Positions 1-10,002 are shown, counted from the first letter of the stretch. The stretch is DNA of 64,000 nucleotides from Sphingobacterium allocomposti (GCF_008124885.1 NZ_VNHX01000011.1:1-64000), one strand, 5' to 3'. A program made the numbers and translations. Notes: generated by a model from the letters alone, not told the origin.

Positions 1-8
1 CTTCGGCA

Positions 9-67
9 ACTCCTTTTAGGGTTCGCACTAGAGGCTGAAAGCCTCTAGTGCGAACCCTAAAAGGAGT
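9..67. other. Perfect 28-bp inverted repeat (hairpin)
   Basis: Bases 9-36 are the exact reverse complement of 40-67, separated by a 3-nt loop. In RNA from either strand this would be a very stable hairpin. No U-run follows it closely, so an intrinsic terminator is possible but not clear. It could equally be a structured mobile remnant or a protein-binding cruciform. Confidence 0.8.
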
Positions 68-228
68 GATGTGACACAGTTCAGTTTACACTACCCTTAA
101 CTTTACGAATCAGCAATTTAACGACTTTACATCTTCGATTTCTCACTCACTGACCATATCAACCTTATTAACCCTATCAACCTTATCTGCCTTCACGACT
201 TCACAAATCAACGACTTCACGATTCCAC

Positions 229-426
229 GGCCTTGTGCGTCGGAAAGGACCGGCATCGGTTCGACTGCGTCAGCATTTCTACTGATTGGTTGGTAGTTGG
301 GAGTTAGGGATTAGATCGTGATTAGAGACTTCACAAATTAATTTCCAACTTCCTTTTTAATTTTTACTTTTTAATTTTTACTTTTCCCGACCTTCCAAGT
401 AAAACCCCCGCCCCGGGTTGAGGGGC
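229..426 (+). repeat. Modular intergenic element, variant 1, copy 1
   Basis: Starts with a conserved segment reading GGCCTTGTGCGTCGGAAAGG, continues through a T/A-rich middle with repeated TTTTTAATTTTTAC, and ends in CCTTCCAAGTAAAACC followed by a CCCCGGGTTGAGGGGC block. The same two ends and middle recur at 780-971, 6715-6914 and 33797-34005. Confidence 0.8.
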
Positions 427-779
427 AATGAAGAAGTGAGAAGTCAGATATCAGAAGTGAGATTTGAGTAGTGAGTATGGAGAAGTCTAGGCTTATGGCT
501 GTTGGCCCATAGCTTATAGCTGCTATATGCCATCGGCTATTAGCTATCGGGATATGACCTCTACGGGATCAATCCGTTGCATATATACCTACGCTTCACA
601 AACGGCTTTACGATTATCCCCCTATGGCGAATATATTCGACCCCTTCGGGGTCGTCTGATGGATGTCACATTTTTCTATACATATATGACCCCTACGGGG
701 TCAATCTTTACGCTTAGAGCCACGACTTTACTCACTCATCTAATCTCATCTAACTACGAAGTAGTCTTCACGATTCCAC

Positions 780-971
780 GGCCTTGTGCGTCGGAAAGGA
801 CCGGCATCGGTTCGACTGCGTCAGCATTTCTACTGATTGGTAGTTGGGAGTTAGGGATTAGGTCGTGATTAGAGACTTCACAAATTATTTCCAACTTCCT
901 TTTTAATTTTTACATTTTAATTTTTACTTTTTCCGACCTTCCAAGTAAAACCCCGCCCCGGGTTGAGGGGC
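780..971 (+). repeat. Modular intergenic element, variant 1, copy 2
   Basis: Nearly identical to 229-426, including the GACTGCGTCAGCATTTCTAC segment, the T-rich middle and the GCCCCGGGTTGAGGGGC end. It lies in the same orientation about 550 bp downstream of copy 1. Confidence 0.8.
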
Positions 972-1196
972 TATAAAGAAGTGAGAGATCAGACATTAGA
1001 AGTGAGATTTGAGTAGTGAGTATCGCTTATAGCTGCTATATGCCACCTGCCATTCGCCACTAGCTATCTGCCATCCGCCATCTGCTATCTGCCATTTGCC
1101 TCTCCCTTCACGACTTTACGAATTAACACCTTTACAGCTTATAGCTATCTGCCATTAGCCAACAGCTATCTGCCATTAGCCTCTCACTTCACGATT

Positions 1197-2156
1197 TCAC
1201 CTATCTAAATACAAGCTAGGATCAACTTCCTTCACATATCCCCAAAGTGCGGCGGGATATTCTCCCAAAGCAACCAGCGTACTGATGCTCTGCTGTACAG
1301 CCTCCTTGTCTTCTTTGTAGGTGACACCAAACCACTTCGCTGAAGTGGGAAGTACCGCGAAGCTGGCTATATTATTCTTCACCATATAGTCCGGAATATC
1401 GGGGATAAAAAACTCGGCTTTAGGGTTATCTTTGTTTTTATCAACAAAAGCCGGAAACAACTCTTTCGCTACGGCCAACACCTTCGGTGTAAATCCCCAG
1501 AAGTTCATTGACACGCGCGTCTGCGGATGAAGGATCACCTCTTCATCCCCCTCCTTATACACGATATCGTCCTGATCATCTGCTTTTCGCCGGTAGATAT
1601 TGGTACGCTCGGTAACCCCTTGCATGTAACCCGCATCGTCCACATGGCAGACGCCGCGCGACACGAATCCGAAGTCGGACAATGTGTTTCCAATTTCAAA
1701 GCCTACCAACGCCATCTTACCGTCGTGCACCTCGCTCGTTAAGAATTTTGCCATTTTATTGAAAGCGTCGAAGCCGTAAAAATCGTCCGCATTAATCACA
1801 CAAAAAGGACCATCAATCTCCGGCTCGGCACTCATCACCGCGTGGGCTGTTCCCCACGGTTTCTGACGCTCTATCTCCAGATCTATACCAAACTTACGTA
1901 AGTTAAAATCCTGAAATGCATACGCCACTTCTATTTTTCCTCTCAACTTCTCGTCGAAGGTTTCTTTCATAATACCTAAGAATTCTTCCCGAATAACAAA
2001 GACAACCTTTCCAAATCCCGCTCTGATCGCGTCATAGATCGAGTAATCGATTATCTTTTCATTGTTCGGCCCAAAGCCGTCTACCTGTTTGGCGGAACCA
2101 TAACGACTAGCCATTCCAGCCGCCAAAATGACTAGAATAGGTTTCTTATTCAACAT
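1197..2156 (-). CDS. Nucleotidyltransferase family protein (sugar-phosphate NTP transferase)
   Basis: 319 aa. The N-terminal LAAGMASRYG (residues 11-20) followed by K23 is the signature of sugar-1-phosphate nucleotidyltransferases. PWGTAHAV (100-107) and INADDFYG (121-128) match the nucleotide- and metal-binding motifs of the fold. It should activate a sugar phosphate to an NDP-sugar in the cytoplasm, but the substrate cannot be read from sequence. Its start overlaps the end of the upstream DUF4954 gene by 11 nt, which implies translational coupling. With glmS upstream it may serve the hexosamine branch. The last codons run into heptamer-repeat DNA. Confidence 0.8.
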   Translation of the reverse strand: MLNKKPILVILAAGMASRYGSAKQVDGFGPNNEKIIDYSIYDAIRAGFGKVVFVIREEFLGIMKETFDEKLRGKIEVAYAFQDFNLRKFGIDLEIERQKPWGTAHAVMSAEPEIDGPFCVINADDFYGFDAFNKMAKFLTSEVHDGKMALVGFEIGNTLSDFGFVSRGVCHVDDAGYMQGVTERTNIYRRKADDQDDIVYKEGDEEVILHPQTRVSMNFWGFTPKVLAVAKELFPAFVDKNKDNPKAEFFIPDIPDYMVKNNIASFAVLPTSAKWFGVTYKEDKEAVQQSISTLVALGEYPAALWGYVKEVDPSLYLDR

Positions 2157-4362
2157 GTTTTTTTAATTTTATAATTTGCTTTTCCAATCTACTTAACTCT
2201 TCTTCCATCGCGGCACACTCCTGCGCCTGCTTATTGATAAACGCATTGTCTTTCAAACTGCCGACCACAATGTCCATCTCCTGTTCGTTGGCATAGACCA
2301 TTTTTCGGAACGGGTTTGTATAGTCCTTTTCACGGGAGCCTGCAATCTGCTGATACAGCCATTTCTTTGTTTTCAGCGTTTCCTGCAGCAACAGCAATAA
2401 CCAGTCCACTTCGTCGCCCAATACGGCAACCCCACCCATCAACTCCAGATACGATACCACAGCATGTTGCAGCCTTGCCATGGGATAGGCCGCGCTCGCG
2501 TCATGATACCAAGCGTGGATTTCTTCCCATGAATCGATTTCGCCCACTTTAAGGCGTTCCAGGATGCTGTTCAACGCCTCGGTATCTACCAGCTGGCCGC
2601 CCACATTGTCAAAAGTGGCCCGAGAACCGTCCTTCCATTGATCCAATAGTAGCGCAAACTCCTCAAAAGGCATCGATGACAATGCCTTGAAGATTTCCGT
2701 TCCGGCGTAGTACGCAATCATTCTCCGATAAACGTGATAGGCCTCGTACGCTTTTGCAATCACGACGGGCCGCTTGGAGCACTCCACACCTTCTATAAAA
2801 ATTTCGCCTAATTCTGGCTTTTCCTCACGCGACAAAAGCGCTCTTCCTCGCTCCTGAGCCTCCCCATCCGACAACTGTTCGCTACTGTAAATCGACTTAC
2901 CTACAGCCTTTTCGATAAGCGCCATCCCGACGAACATCTCATTCACCGTGTCCGGAGCCAGAACATCATATTCAAAATACTGGTTCTTAAGCTTCCTGTT
3001 GTCACGCGCCGCAAACTTGTCGGTGTTACGCATCAATGCATAGGCATTGTATAAAAACCAGTAGCCAGGAACCAGCACCAGGCGGTCGTTCTTCAGATCC
3101 AAGCTTACCAGCGAAAAGGGTAACCTCACGTCTAACTCATATAGAAAATCCCCTTTTACGATCAATGTATAAGATGCGAAACGGGAATTATGCTTGAGAC
3201 TCACGCAAAGCCCCGGCCAAAATCCGCGTTCTGCAATAATCTCGCCATCGGCGCCGCGGGAGTTGTGGTTAGAACCAACGGTGGCGCCGGCAGCCATATT
3301 GCTCTGCCCTTTTACTAAGGCCGCACAGAGGAATGAGTTGTTATGATGCTGCTCATGCGCAGGAAAAATCAGCGCGTTGAGCACCTCGCAACAGGAAATG
3401 GTGGAGTTGTCGCCTAAGAACGAGTTAATCAGCCGGGCGCCGTATTTCAGCTGTGAGAACGAGGACAAGACAAAGCGCACCGCCTTGACGCCGTAAAACA
3501 CCCGGCAGCCAAAGCCGATAATTCCGTTGACGAGCTCGCAACCTTCGCCGATCTGCGTCATCGCATCGATGCGGGAGTTGACCGCCACGTTTTTTATTTT
3601 GTTTACACCCTTGATATACGCATGGGCGCCGATGCGCACGTCTTTAATGATCTTGGAGTTCTTGATAACGGTCCCCTCTCCGACTACACTGTAGAATCCG
3701 CGCCTTTTGTCAAAGCGTTTGTCCGTGATCTCCTGGAAGCGACGTTGGAGCACGGAATCGTCCCGGAAACGCGTCCAGAGATAAGCGTCCGACGCCTGCA
3801 TCCCTTCGAACGCTGTGACCGCACGCTTCCCGTTTTCGTTACATAGCTCCAGCACGATACGCTGCGATTCCTCCTCGCCCTCCTTAATGGCTCCATTACC
3901 AAACTTTGCCGCACTGCTCGTGACCATCTCGTGAACCGACGATAGCATGACTTCCCGCTCCAGAATAAAGTGGGCCAGGTAGTTCACTTTATGAATAGCC
4001 ACGTCGGCACCGATATCGCAGCTTACGACACAGCTGTCGTAAATCCCGACAGGAAGCTCCAAACTTTTATGTTCCAGCACCGACGGCGACATATCTCCAA
4101 TGCGGACCAAGCCCGAAAAAGACGAGTTTCGGATCTGTTCCGGTAAAAACCTGTCGGTTACCAGCAACATGTCCCAATCTGTGGCCTGATTGCCGTTGCG
4201 GATTAAGGTTTGCTTTTCCGTCTCGGTAAGGCTCCTGTAGGAGGCATCTACCGTTTGTTGCTCAAACCGTCGGCTGTATTCGGTCTCGCCGGGTTGCAAG
4301 TACTCCGGCGGAACAAACCCATAGCCAAAACTCGTTATCGCTTTCTTCTGTACCTTTCCCAT
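2146..4362 (-). CDS. DUF4954 family protein with left-handed beta-helix
   Basis: 738 aa, cytoplasmic, no signal peptide. Residues about 225-390 carry imperfect hexapeptide repeats (VVGEGTVIKNSKIIKDVRIG and following) typical of left-handed beta-helix acyl- or nucleotidyltransferase-like domains. The last 25 residues look like a short coiled coil (EEELSRLEKQIIKLKKH). I recognise it as the Bacteroidota DUF4954 family, whose function I do not know. It starts 1 nt after the glmS stop and overlaps the next nucleotidyltransferase gene by 11 nt. The pairing of a helix protein with a separate nucleotidyltransferase recalls the two halves of GlmU, which is inference only. Confidence 0.75.
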   Translation of the reverse strand: MGKVQKKAITSFGYGFVPPEYLQPGETEYSRRFEQQTVDASYRSLTETEKQTLIRNGNQATDWDMLLVTDRFLPEQIRNSSFSGLVRIGDMSPSVLEHKSLELPVGIYDSCVVSCDIGADVAIHKVNYLAHFILEREVMLSSVHEMVTSSAAKFGNGAIKEGEEESQRIVLELCNENGKRAVTAFEGMQASDAYLWTRFRDDSVLQRRFQEITDKRFDKRRGFYSVVGEGTVIKNSKIIKDVRIGAHAYIKGVNKIKNVAVNSRIDAMTQIGEGCELVNGIIGFGCRVFYGVKAVRFVLSSFSQLKYGARLINSFLGDNSTISCCEVLNALIFPAHEQHHNNSFLCAALVKGQSNMAAGATVGSNHNSRGADGEIIAERGFWPGLCVSLKHNSRFASYTLIVKGDFLYELDVRLPFSLVSLDLKNDRLVLVPGYWFLYNAYALMRNTDKFAARDNRKLKNQYFEYDVLAPDTVNEMFVGMALIEKAVGKSIYSSEQLSDGEAQERGRALLSREEKPELGEIFIEGVECSKRPVVIAKAYEAYHVYRRMIAYYAGTEIFKALSSMPFEEFALLLDQWKDGSRATFDNVGGQLVDTEALNSILERLKVGEIDSWEEIHAWYHDASAAYPMARLQHAVVSYLELMGGVAVLGDEVDWLLLLLQETLKTKKWLYQQIAGSREKDYTNPFRKMVYANEQEMDIVVGSLKDNAFINKQAQECAAMEEELSRLEKQIIKLKKHVE

Positions 4363-4363
4363 A

Positions 4364-6205
4364 TTACTCGACCGTCACCGATTTTGCCAGGTTGCGTGGC
4401 TTGTCCACATCCAATTGCAGTTCTACGCCGATATAGTAAGAAAGCAGCTGCAGCGGGATCACAGCAAGCAACGGCGATATCAATTCGTCCGATTGCGGAA
4501 CGACCAGCAGATCCTCGGCCAGTGTCTCCGCGACCTTGTCGCCTTCCGATACAACTGCAACCAAGCGACCTTTCCGCGCTTTGATTTCCTGCATGTTGCT
4601 GACCACCTTTTCGTAAAATGGGTCTTTGGTCGCGATAAATACCACAGGCAGGTGCTCGTCTACCAGAGCGATCGGGCCGTGCTTCATCTCTGCAGCCGGA
4701 TAGCCTTCGGCATGTATATAGGATATTTCTTTTAGCTTAAGTGCGCCTTCGAGTGCGATAGGAAAGTTGTATCCCCGACCTAGGAACAGGAAATCGCGAG
4801 CTCCGCGGTATTTACGGGCCACTTCTTTAATTCTGTCGAGCTGGTTGTTTAAAATCCACTCGACCTGTTCCGGCACGGCATGCAACGCTTTAACGAGCTC
4901 TGTAAACCGTTCTGGAGATACGGTACCCTTCAGCTGCGCCAGTTTAAGTGCAAAGAGCTGCAGTACCACCAGCTGTGCCGTGAACGCCTTGGTGCTGGCT
5001 ACGCCGATTTCCGGCCCGGCATGCGTATACGCACCTGCGTCGGCCAGACGTGCTATGGAAGAACCTACCACATTTACAATACCGAACACCGTGGCACCCT
5101 TTTTCTTCGCGTTTTCCAAGGCCACGAGCGTATCGGCCGTCTCGCCACTCTGCGACACCGCAATGATCACATCATTTTCGTCGAGGATGGGGTTGCGGTA
5201 ACGGAACTCGGAGGCGTATTCCACCTCAACGTTCACCCGACATAGTTCCTCGATCAGGTATTCAGCCAGGAGCCCGGCATGCCAGCTGGTTCCACAGGCT
5301 ACAATGATTATCCGTCGGGCAGCCAGCAGCTTATCCTGGATAGCATCTAGTCCGCTCAAGGTCAGCCGCGCCTGCTCTACATCAAGACGCCCGCGAAAGG
5401 AGTCGTATATCGTTTGGGGCTGTTCAAATATCTCCTTCAGCATAAAATGCTCATACCCACCTTTCTCAATAGCGGCAAGATCGAGATCTAAACGCTGTAC
5501 ATAGGGCGTTAATTTTTCGTTGGTATGGTTCTTTAAGATCAACTCGTCAGGACGGACGATAACCATTTCGTAGTCATTTATATACACTACGTCCTTCGTA
5601 TAGGCCAACATAGGTGATGCGTCGGATCCTAAAAAATGCTCCTTTTCACCAATACCGATCACCAGCGGAGATCCCTTGCGGGCGGCGATTATCGTGTTTG
5701 GCAGGTTCTCATCGAGCAACAGGATGACATACGCACCTGTGATCCGGTTAAGGGCAACGCGCACAGCCTCTTCGAGCGTGCAATCGTTGTTTGTTCTTAT
5801 GTCGGAAATAAAGTTCACCAGCACCTCAGAGTCGGTGTCGCTTTTAAATGTATATCCTTTTTTTTCCAACTCAGCCTTAAGCTGTGCGTAGTTTTCAATA
5901 ATTCCGTTGTGGATCATCGCTATCGAGCCATCGTTTGACACGTGCGGATGAGCGTTACGATCGCACGGTTCGCCATGCGTCGCCCAGCGCGTATGCCCGA
6001 TCCCGATGGAAGCGGGCACCTCCTGTTCTCCGACCAGCTCCTCTAAAGCGGCTACTTTACCTTCTTTCTTAAATACCTGGATTTTATTATTTGCCAACAG
6101 CGCGACACCCGCACTATCGTATCCCCTATATTCGAGGCGCTTAAGGCCTTCGATCAATATAGGATAAGCGGCTTTGCTACCGACGTAGCCAACAATTCCA
6201 CACAT
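4364..6205 (-). CDS. glmS: Glutamine--fructose-6-phosphate aminotransferase (isomerizing)
   Basis: 613 aa. Makes glucosamine-6-phosphate from fructose-6-phosphate and glutamine, the entry to UDP-GlcNAc for peptidoglycan, LPS and exopolysaccharide. The start at 6205 gives MCGIVGYVG, placing the catalytic Cys at position 2 after Met removal. A 20-residue upstream extension in frame is therefore not translated. RWATHG belongs to the glutaminase domain. SQSGETADT and STKAFTAQ mark the sugar isomerase (SIS) domains, and the C-terminus LAKSVTVE is the conserved tail. First gene of a tight minus-strand operon with DUF4954 and the nucleotidyltransferase. Confidence 0.97.
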   Translation of the reverse strand: MCGIVGYVGSKAAYPILIEGLKRLEYRGYDSAGVALLANNKIQVFKKEGKVAALEELVGEQEVPASIGIGHTRWATHGEPCDRNAHPHVSNDGSIAMIHNGIIENYAQLKAELEKKGYTFKSDTDSEVLVNFISDIRTNNDCTLEEAVRVALNRITGAYVILLLDENLPNTIIAARKGSPLVIGIGEKEHFLGSDASPMLAYTKDVVYINDYEMVIVRPDELILKNHTNEKLTPYVQRLDLDLAAIEKGGYEHFMLKEIFEQPQTIYDSFRGRLDVEQARLTLSGLDAIQDKLLAARRIIIVACGTSWHAGLLAEYLIEELCRVNVEVEYASEFRYRNPILDENDVIIAVSQSGETADTLVALENAKKKGATVFGIVNVVGSSIARLADAGAYTHAGPEIGVASTKAFTAQLVVLQLFALKLAQLKGTVSPERFTELVKALHAVPEQVEWILNNQLDRIKEVARKYRGARDFLFLGRGYNFPIALEGALKLKEISYIHAEGYPAAEMKHGPIALVDEHLPVVFIATKDPFYEKVVSNMQEIKARKGRLVAVVSEGDKVAETLAEDLLVVPQSDELISPLLAVIPLQLLSYYIGVELQLDVDKPRNLAKSVTVE

Positions 6206-6714
6206 GTTTGTTCTGTTTGTTTTAAAATAGTTAATTCTCTCAAAATAGATATGAAGCCTTAACAAGGATTATGCCATCACGGTAACATTCCTGATACTTT
6301 ACAAATGTTTAACATATAGCTGTTGGGCAATAAAGAAATTAGATATGAGTAGTGAGAAGTGAGAAGTGAGAAGTGAGAATAGTTAGCAGGTTAGATCGGT
6401 TTGCTTCGCAGCTGCCTTCGGCGGTCGTCGTATCTCCTCGCGACTTTACAAATCAACGACTTTACATTTTAGAAGTGAGAAGTTAGAAGTCAGAAATTAG
6501 GCGTTAAGGGTTAGGTGTTAGATCTTAACTTTACGAATCAGCAAATCAACGACTTTACATCTTCGACTTTTCCTTCACTAACCATATCAACCTTATTTAA
6601 CCCTATCAACCTTATCTCACTTCACGACTTCACAAATCAACAACTTTACGGCTTATAGCCATCAGCTATCTGCCATTAGCCATCCGCTATTAGCCTTTCA
6701 CTTTACGGTTCCAC

Positions 6715-6914
6715 GGCCACGCGCGGAGGAAAGGACCGGCATCGGTTCGACTGCGTCAGCATTTCTAGTGATTGGTGGTTAGGAGTCAGGGGCTAGATCG
6801 TGATTAGAGACTTCACAAATTAATTTCCAACTTCCTTTTTAATTTTTACTTTTTAATTTTTACTTTTTACTTTTTCCAACCTTCCAAGTAAAACCCCGCC
6901 CCGGGTTGAGGGGC
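6715..6914 (+). repeat. Modular intergenic element, variant 1, copy 3
   Basis: Same ends and T-rich middle as the copies at 229 and 780. The first bases diverge slightly (GGCCACGCGCGGAGGAAAGG). It ends in CCCCGCCCCGGGTTGAGGGG. Confidence 0.78.
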
Positions 6915-7190
6915 AATGAAGAAGTGAGAAATTAGATATTAGAAGTGAGATGTTAGTAATGAGTAGTTAGTAAAGAGTAGTGGGAAGTTTAGGCGTTAAA
7001 AGAGTAAAACCTTTACGAATTTTACGACTTCACAAATTTACGACTTTACGTCTATAGCCATCTGCCATAAGCCATCGGCTATTAGCCTCTCACTTCACGA
7101 CTTCACAAATCAACAACTTTACGTCTATAGCCATCAGCTAGCCTCTCACTTCACGACTTCACAAATCAACAACTTCACATCTAAACCCAA

Positions 7191-7398
7191 GGCAGCCTTG
7201 TGCGTCGGAAAGGACCGGCATCGGTTCGACTGCGTCAGCGGGCCGCCATAATAGCCGTCAAGAACCGTTCCTTGTCTGAACGAAGTGAGTTTGGAACGGT
7301 TTAGGCTAGGATAAGGCAGGGTAGCATCAAGAACCTCGGCCGGAGGACCTTGTTTACTTGGGTCCTTCCAAGTAAAACCCCGCCCCGGGTTGAGGGGC
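7191..7398 (+). repeat. Modular intergenic element, variant 2, copy 1
   Basis: Shares the left end (CCTTGTGCGTCGGAAAGGAC to GACTGCGTCAG) and right end (CCTTCCAAGTAAAACCCCGC, then GGGTTGAGGGGC) with variant 1. The middle is unrelated: it contains an inverted repeat GAACCGTTCC ... GGAACGGTTT and the phrase AAGAACCTCGGCCGG. A second copy lies at 59569-59778. Confidence 0.78.
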
Positions 7399-7579
7399 TA
7401 TAAAAAAGTGAGAAATCAGATATCAGAAGTGAGATTTGAGTATTGAGACGCAAGATCTTGCGTCTCCACAGCCATCAGCTATCTGCCATTCGCCATCTGC
7501 CTCTCGCTTTACGACTTCACAAATCCACGACTTTACGTCTATAGCCATCAGCTATTAGCCTCTCACCTCCCAACTCACC

Positions 7580-10000
7580 TTATATCTTCTTCTTTCCCAA
7601 TGGGTTCTTAAAGAATTTCGCTATCCGCTTACGCAACGATACTTCATGTCCTTCCCCATAACCATAACCGTAGCCATAACCATAGCCGTAGCCTCGCTTG
7701 AAGTCGACGTCATTAACAACGACAGCCATATTTTTCAACTTGCCTTCCTCATAAAGCTCAGCAGGGACATTCAACAAGCGTTTGTCGAGGTAATTAGCGC
7801 GTGCAACATAGATCGTTAAATCGGCATGTTCGGCAATCAACAATGTATCCGTTACCAAGCTTACCGGCGCCGTGTCCACAATCACATAATCATACTGCAT
7901 ACGGCCATAGGCAATGATATCCGCAAAGTAGCCGTTCATCAACAACTCGGCAGGGTTTGGCGCAACATAACCCGAATAAATAATATCAAAGTTATAAGGT
8001 TCCGGCTTGCGGATAACAATGTCAGATACCGACATTTCGGGGTTAATCAAGTACTGGGTTATACCAATATTGGTGTGCTGTAAATGCGACAAACCTAAAT
8101 AGTCAAGCACTTTTGGCGAGCGTATATCTGCGCCAAGTAATAGCACCTTCTTGCCGGACATGGCCAGTATTTTTGCCAAGTTGGTTGATATAAAGGATTT
8201 TCCTTCTCCCGAAGTCGTCGACGTAACATATAATACAGAAGATTGATCCTTCTTATGCCCGAGCATAAAGGAAATATTCGTACGCAAGATACGGATAGCC
8301 TCGGCCAACGAGGAGCGGTCGTTATCCTCGATAATCGGATGATCCGAAGATGGCACCTCGCCCAATATAGGCGCATTGAATTTATCTTCGATATCCTTCC
8401 TTGAATGAATTTTGTTGTCAAGTAAGAATTTAATATAAAGGATAGCAAAAGGAATTAAGAACCCCAAGATTAATGCCCCGAGCATGATAACAGATTTTCT
8501 CGGTGCAACAGGAGCTTTATACCCGTATGCAGAGTCCACGATCTTCAAATTAGCTGGCGTCGCCGCCGCCTTAATCTCTGTTTCCTCACGCTTCTGTAGC
8601 AGGAACAGGTATAACGTCTCGACAATTTGCTGCTGCCTTGAAATGTCCTTAAAACCACGCTCCTGATTAGGCAATTGATTTAGCTTACCTTCAAACTTGC
8701 TTTTTTGGCTTTGAAGCGCGTTCACATTGCTTTGCAGCACATTCCGGTAGTTGTCTAAAGAAACCTGTAAGGTCTTATTAATCTGTGCAATATTCTTATT
8801 TAATTGCTGTACCACCGGATTATCCGGTGTTGCCGATTTTAATAGGTCATCCCGCTCCAACACCAAGTCGTTATAACTTTGAATATTGGCTTGTATCGAC
8901 GGGTCTGTTAGACCGATGTTCGACGGCAGCAGATTATATTCCTGCGAGGACGTCTCCTGTCGTACCATATCGGCTAAGCTCAGCTGCGTCTGATATTCGA
9001 CAAGCTTCTGTTCATTTTCAGTCGCATTCTGCATGTAGATACGCGCCTCCTCCTGCATATCCATCAAGCTATTCCGATCTTTGAAATCAGCGACTTTTGA
9101 ATCGGCTTCAGCAAGGTCTCTGGAAATAAGCTCTAATCTAGAAGTAATAAACTTCGAGGTCGCACGTGTCACCTGTGCCTTGTCGTAAGTAACATCTTGG
9201 TTATACTGGTCAATCAATGAATTTATAATCAACTCTGCCTTTGCGATCAACGGATAATCCATGGAGAAGTTAACCAAAAAAGACTGGGCTTCTTTATTAG
9301 GCGTAATCTGTACCATGGACCGCAGAATGTCGACTGTAATATCCGAAGGAATATAGCTGATCTGCAGATCGCCTTCCCAATTTTTGTTGCTTTCCTGCGG
9401 CACCAAGCTGATCGGGCCCAGCGGGGTTTCGATTTTACTTCCTAAGACATAATCCCGTGTCCCCTCTACCTCGTCTTTTATCTTATATTGCCCAGCCTGT
9501 TTACTCACCGTAAAAGTGTAACCTATCGAATCCAGACGCTCATGATTCGGCTCTAATAGCATAACTTTTAACGGTGCGTTCTTTTCCAGCAACTCCGCCG
9601 ACTTAATATTTCCTTTCACATAATAAGAAAGATATAACCGGTTTGTATCGACGACCTTACGCATTAGCCGGCGTGAACGTAAAACTTCCATCTGATCGTT
9701 AACGAACGCCGCAGAGGAACTCCCCATGCCGGACAAAGTAGCCAACTCCGCGAGCCCGGCCATTTCGCCCGAGGCCTGTTTCTCGTCCTGCAATAGAATC
9801 TTCGCATTCACGTTATAAATGCGCTGAGCGTAGCGCAAATAAACAAATGCAATAAAAAGACAGGCTATTACAGAAACAATAAACCATCTCCAATAAAAAG
9901 CATACTGCTCAAATAGCTGTTTAAGATTAATCTCTTGCTCTTGGTTTTCCTTAACTTTAGGGTAGGACGTATTGCTCATATGTTTGTCAGGACTGCTCAC
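7580..10000 (-). CDS. wzc: Polysaccharide co-polymerase / BY-type tyrosine kinase (Wzc-like)
   Basis: 806 aa inner-membrane protein controlling chain length and export. It has an N-terminal Wzz domain with TM1 near residues 37-55, a long periplasmic coiled-coil region, TM2 near 505-525, then a cytoplasmic BY-kinase domain. TSGEGKS (about 598-604) is Walker A, LLLGADIRSP is A' and VIVDTAP (about 705) is Walker B. The tail holds seven Gly-Tyr dipeptides (about 772-786) and a basic end, the likely autophosphorylation cluster. It follows the Wza-like gene by 2 nt. The CpsB-like phosphatase at 61402-62187 is the probable antagonist. Confidence 0.93.
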   Translation of the reverse strand: MSSPDKHMSNTSYPKVKENQEQEINLKQLFEQYAFYWRWFIVSVIACLFIAFVYLRYAQRIYNVNAKILLQDEKQASGEMAGLAELATLSGMGSSSAAFVNDQMEVLRSRRLMRKVVDTNRLYLSYYVKGNIKSAELLEKNAPLKVMLLEPNHERLDSIGYTFTVSKQAGQYKIKDEVEGTRDYVLGSKIETPLGPISLVPQESNKNWEGDLQISYIPSDITVDILRSMVQITPNKEAQSFLVNFSMDYPLIAKAELIINSLIDQYNQDVTYDKAQVTRATSKFITSRLELISRDLAEADSKVADFKDRNSLMDMQEEARIYMQNATENEQKLVEYQTQLSLADMVRQETSSQEYNLLPSNIGLTDPSIQANIQSYNDLVLERDDLLKSATPDNPVVQQLNKNIAQINKTLQVSLDNYRNVLQSNVNALQSQKSKFEGKLNQLPNQERGFKDISRQQQIVETLYLFLLQKREETEIKAAATPANLKIVDSAYGYKAPVAPRKSVIMLGALILGFLIPFAILYIKFLLDNKIHSRKDIEDKFNAPILGEVPSSDHPIIEDNDRSSLAEAIRILRTNISFMLGHKKDQSSVLYVTSTTSGEGKSFISTNLAKILAMSGKKVLLLGADIRSPKVLDYLGLSHLQHTNIGITQYLINPEMSVSDIVIRKPEPYNFDIIYSGYVAPNPAELLMNGYFADIIAYGRMQYDYVIVDTAPVSLVTDTLLIAEHADLTIYVARANYLDKRLLNVPAELYEEGKLKNMAVVVNDVDFKRGYGYGYGYGYGYGEGHEVSLRKRIAKFFKNPLGKKKI

Positions 10001-10002
10001 AA

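Larger units (their letters stand above)
1..1196. repeat. Repeat-mosaic intergenic region
   Basis: About 1.2 kb without a credible gene. It is built from short degenerate tandem units: octamers of the type CTTYACRA (for example 191-228), nonamers such as ATCAACCTT (about 167-192), heptamers AGAAGTG/AGATTTG (about 433-480 and 980-1020) and heptamers GCCATCT/GCTATTA (about 1030-1100). Two copies of a 200-bp modular element lie at 229-426 and 780-971. Hairpins of the type GACCCC-N-GGGGTC occur near 638-656 and 686-706. Open frames crossing this region are composed only of these repeats. Confidence 0.85.
6206..7579. repeat. Repeat-mosaic intergenic region
   Basis: The first part, to about 6300, is ordinary upstream DNA of glmS. 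The rest is repeat mosaic. AGAAGTG heptamers start near 6340. A stretch at about 6522-6612 matches the start of the window (octamers plus ATCAACCTT nonamers). Two modular elements lie at 6715-6914 and 7191-7398. Heptamer arrays GCCATCT/GCTATTA occur at about 6655-6695, 7050-7090 and 7470-7500. A 22-bp palindrome with arms GAGACGCAAGA/TCTTGCGTCTC is at 7445-7466. I see no gene. Confidence 0.85.

Noticed and set aside
527-868. 113-codon open frame on the plus strand
   Set aside because: It runs through GACCCC hairpins and the start of a modular element; the translation is explained by repeat DNA and is not conserved in the other copies' frames.
7191-7398. Modular element considered as an insertion sequence
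   Set aside because: No transposase frame, no terminal inverted repeats, and no target duplication visible at the six copies.
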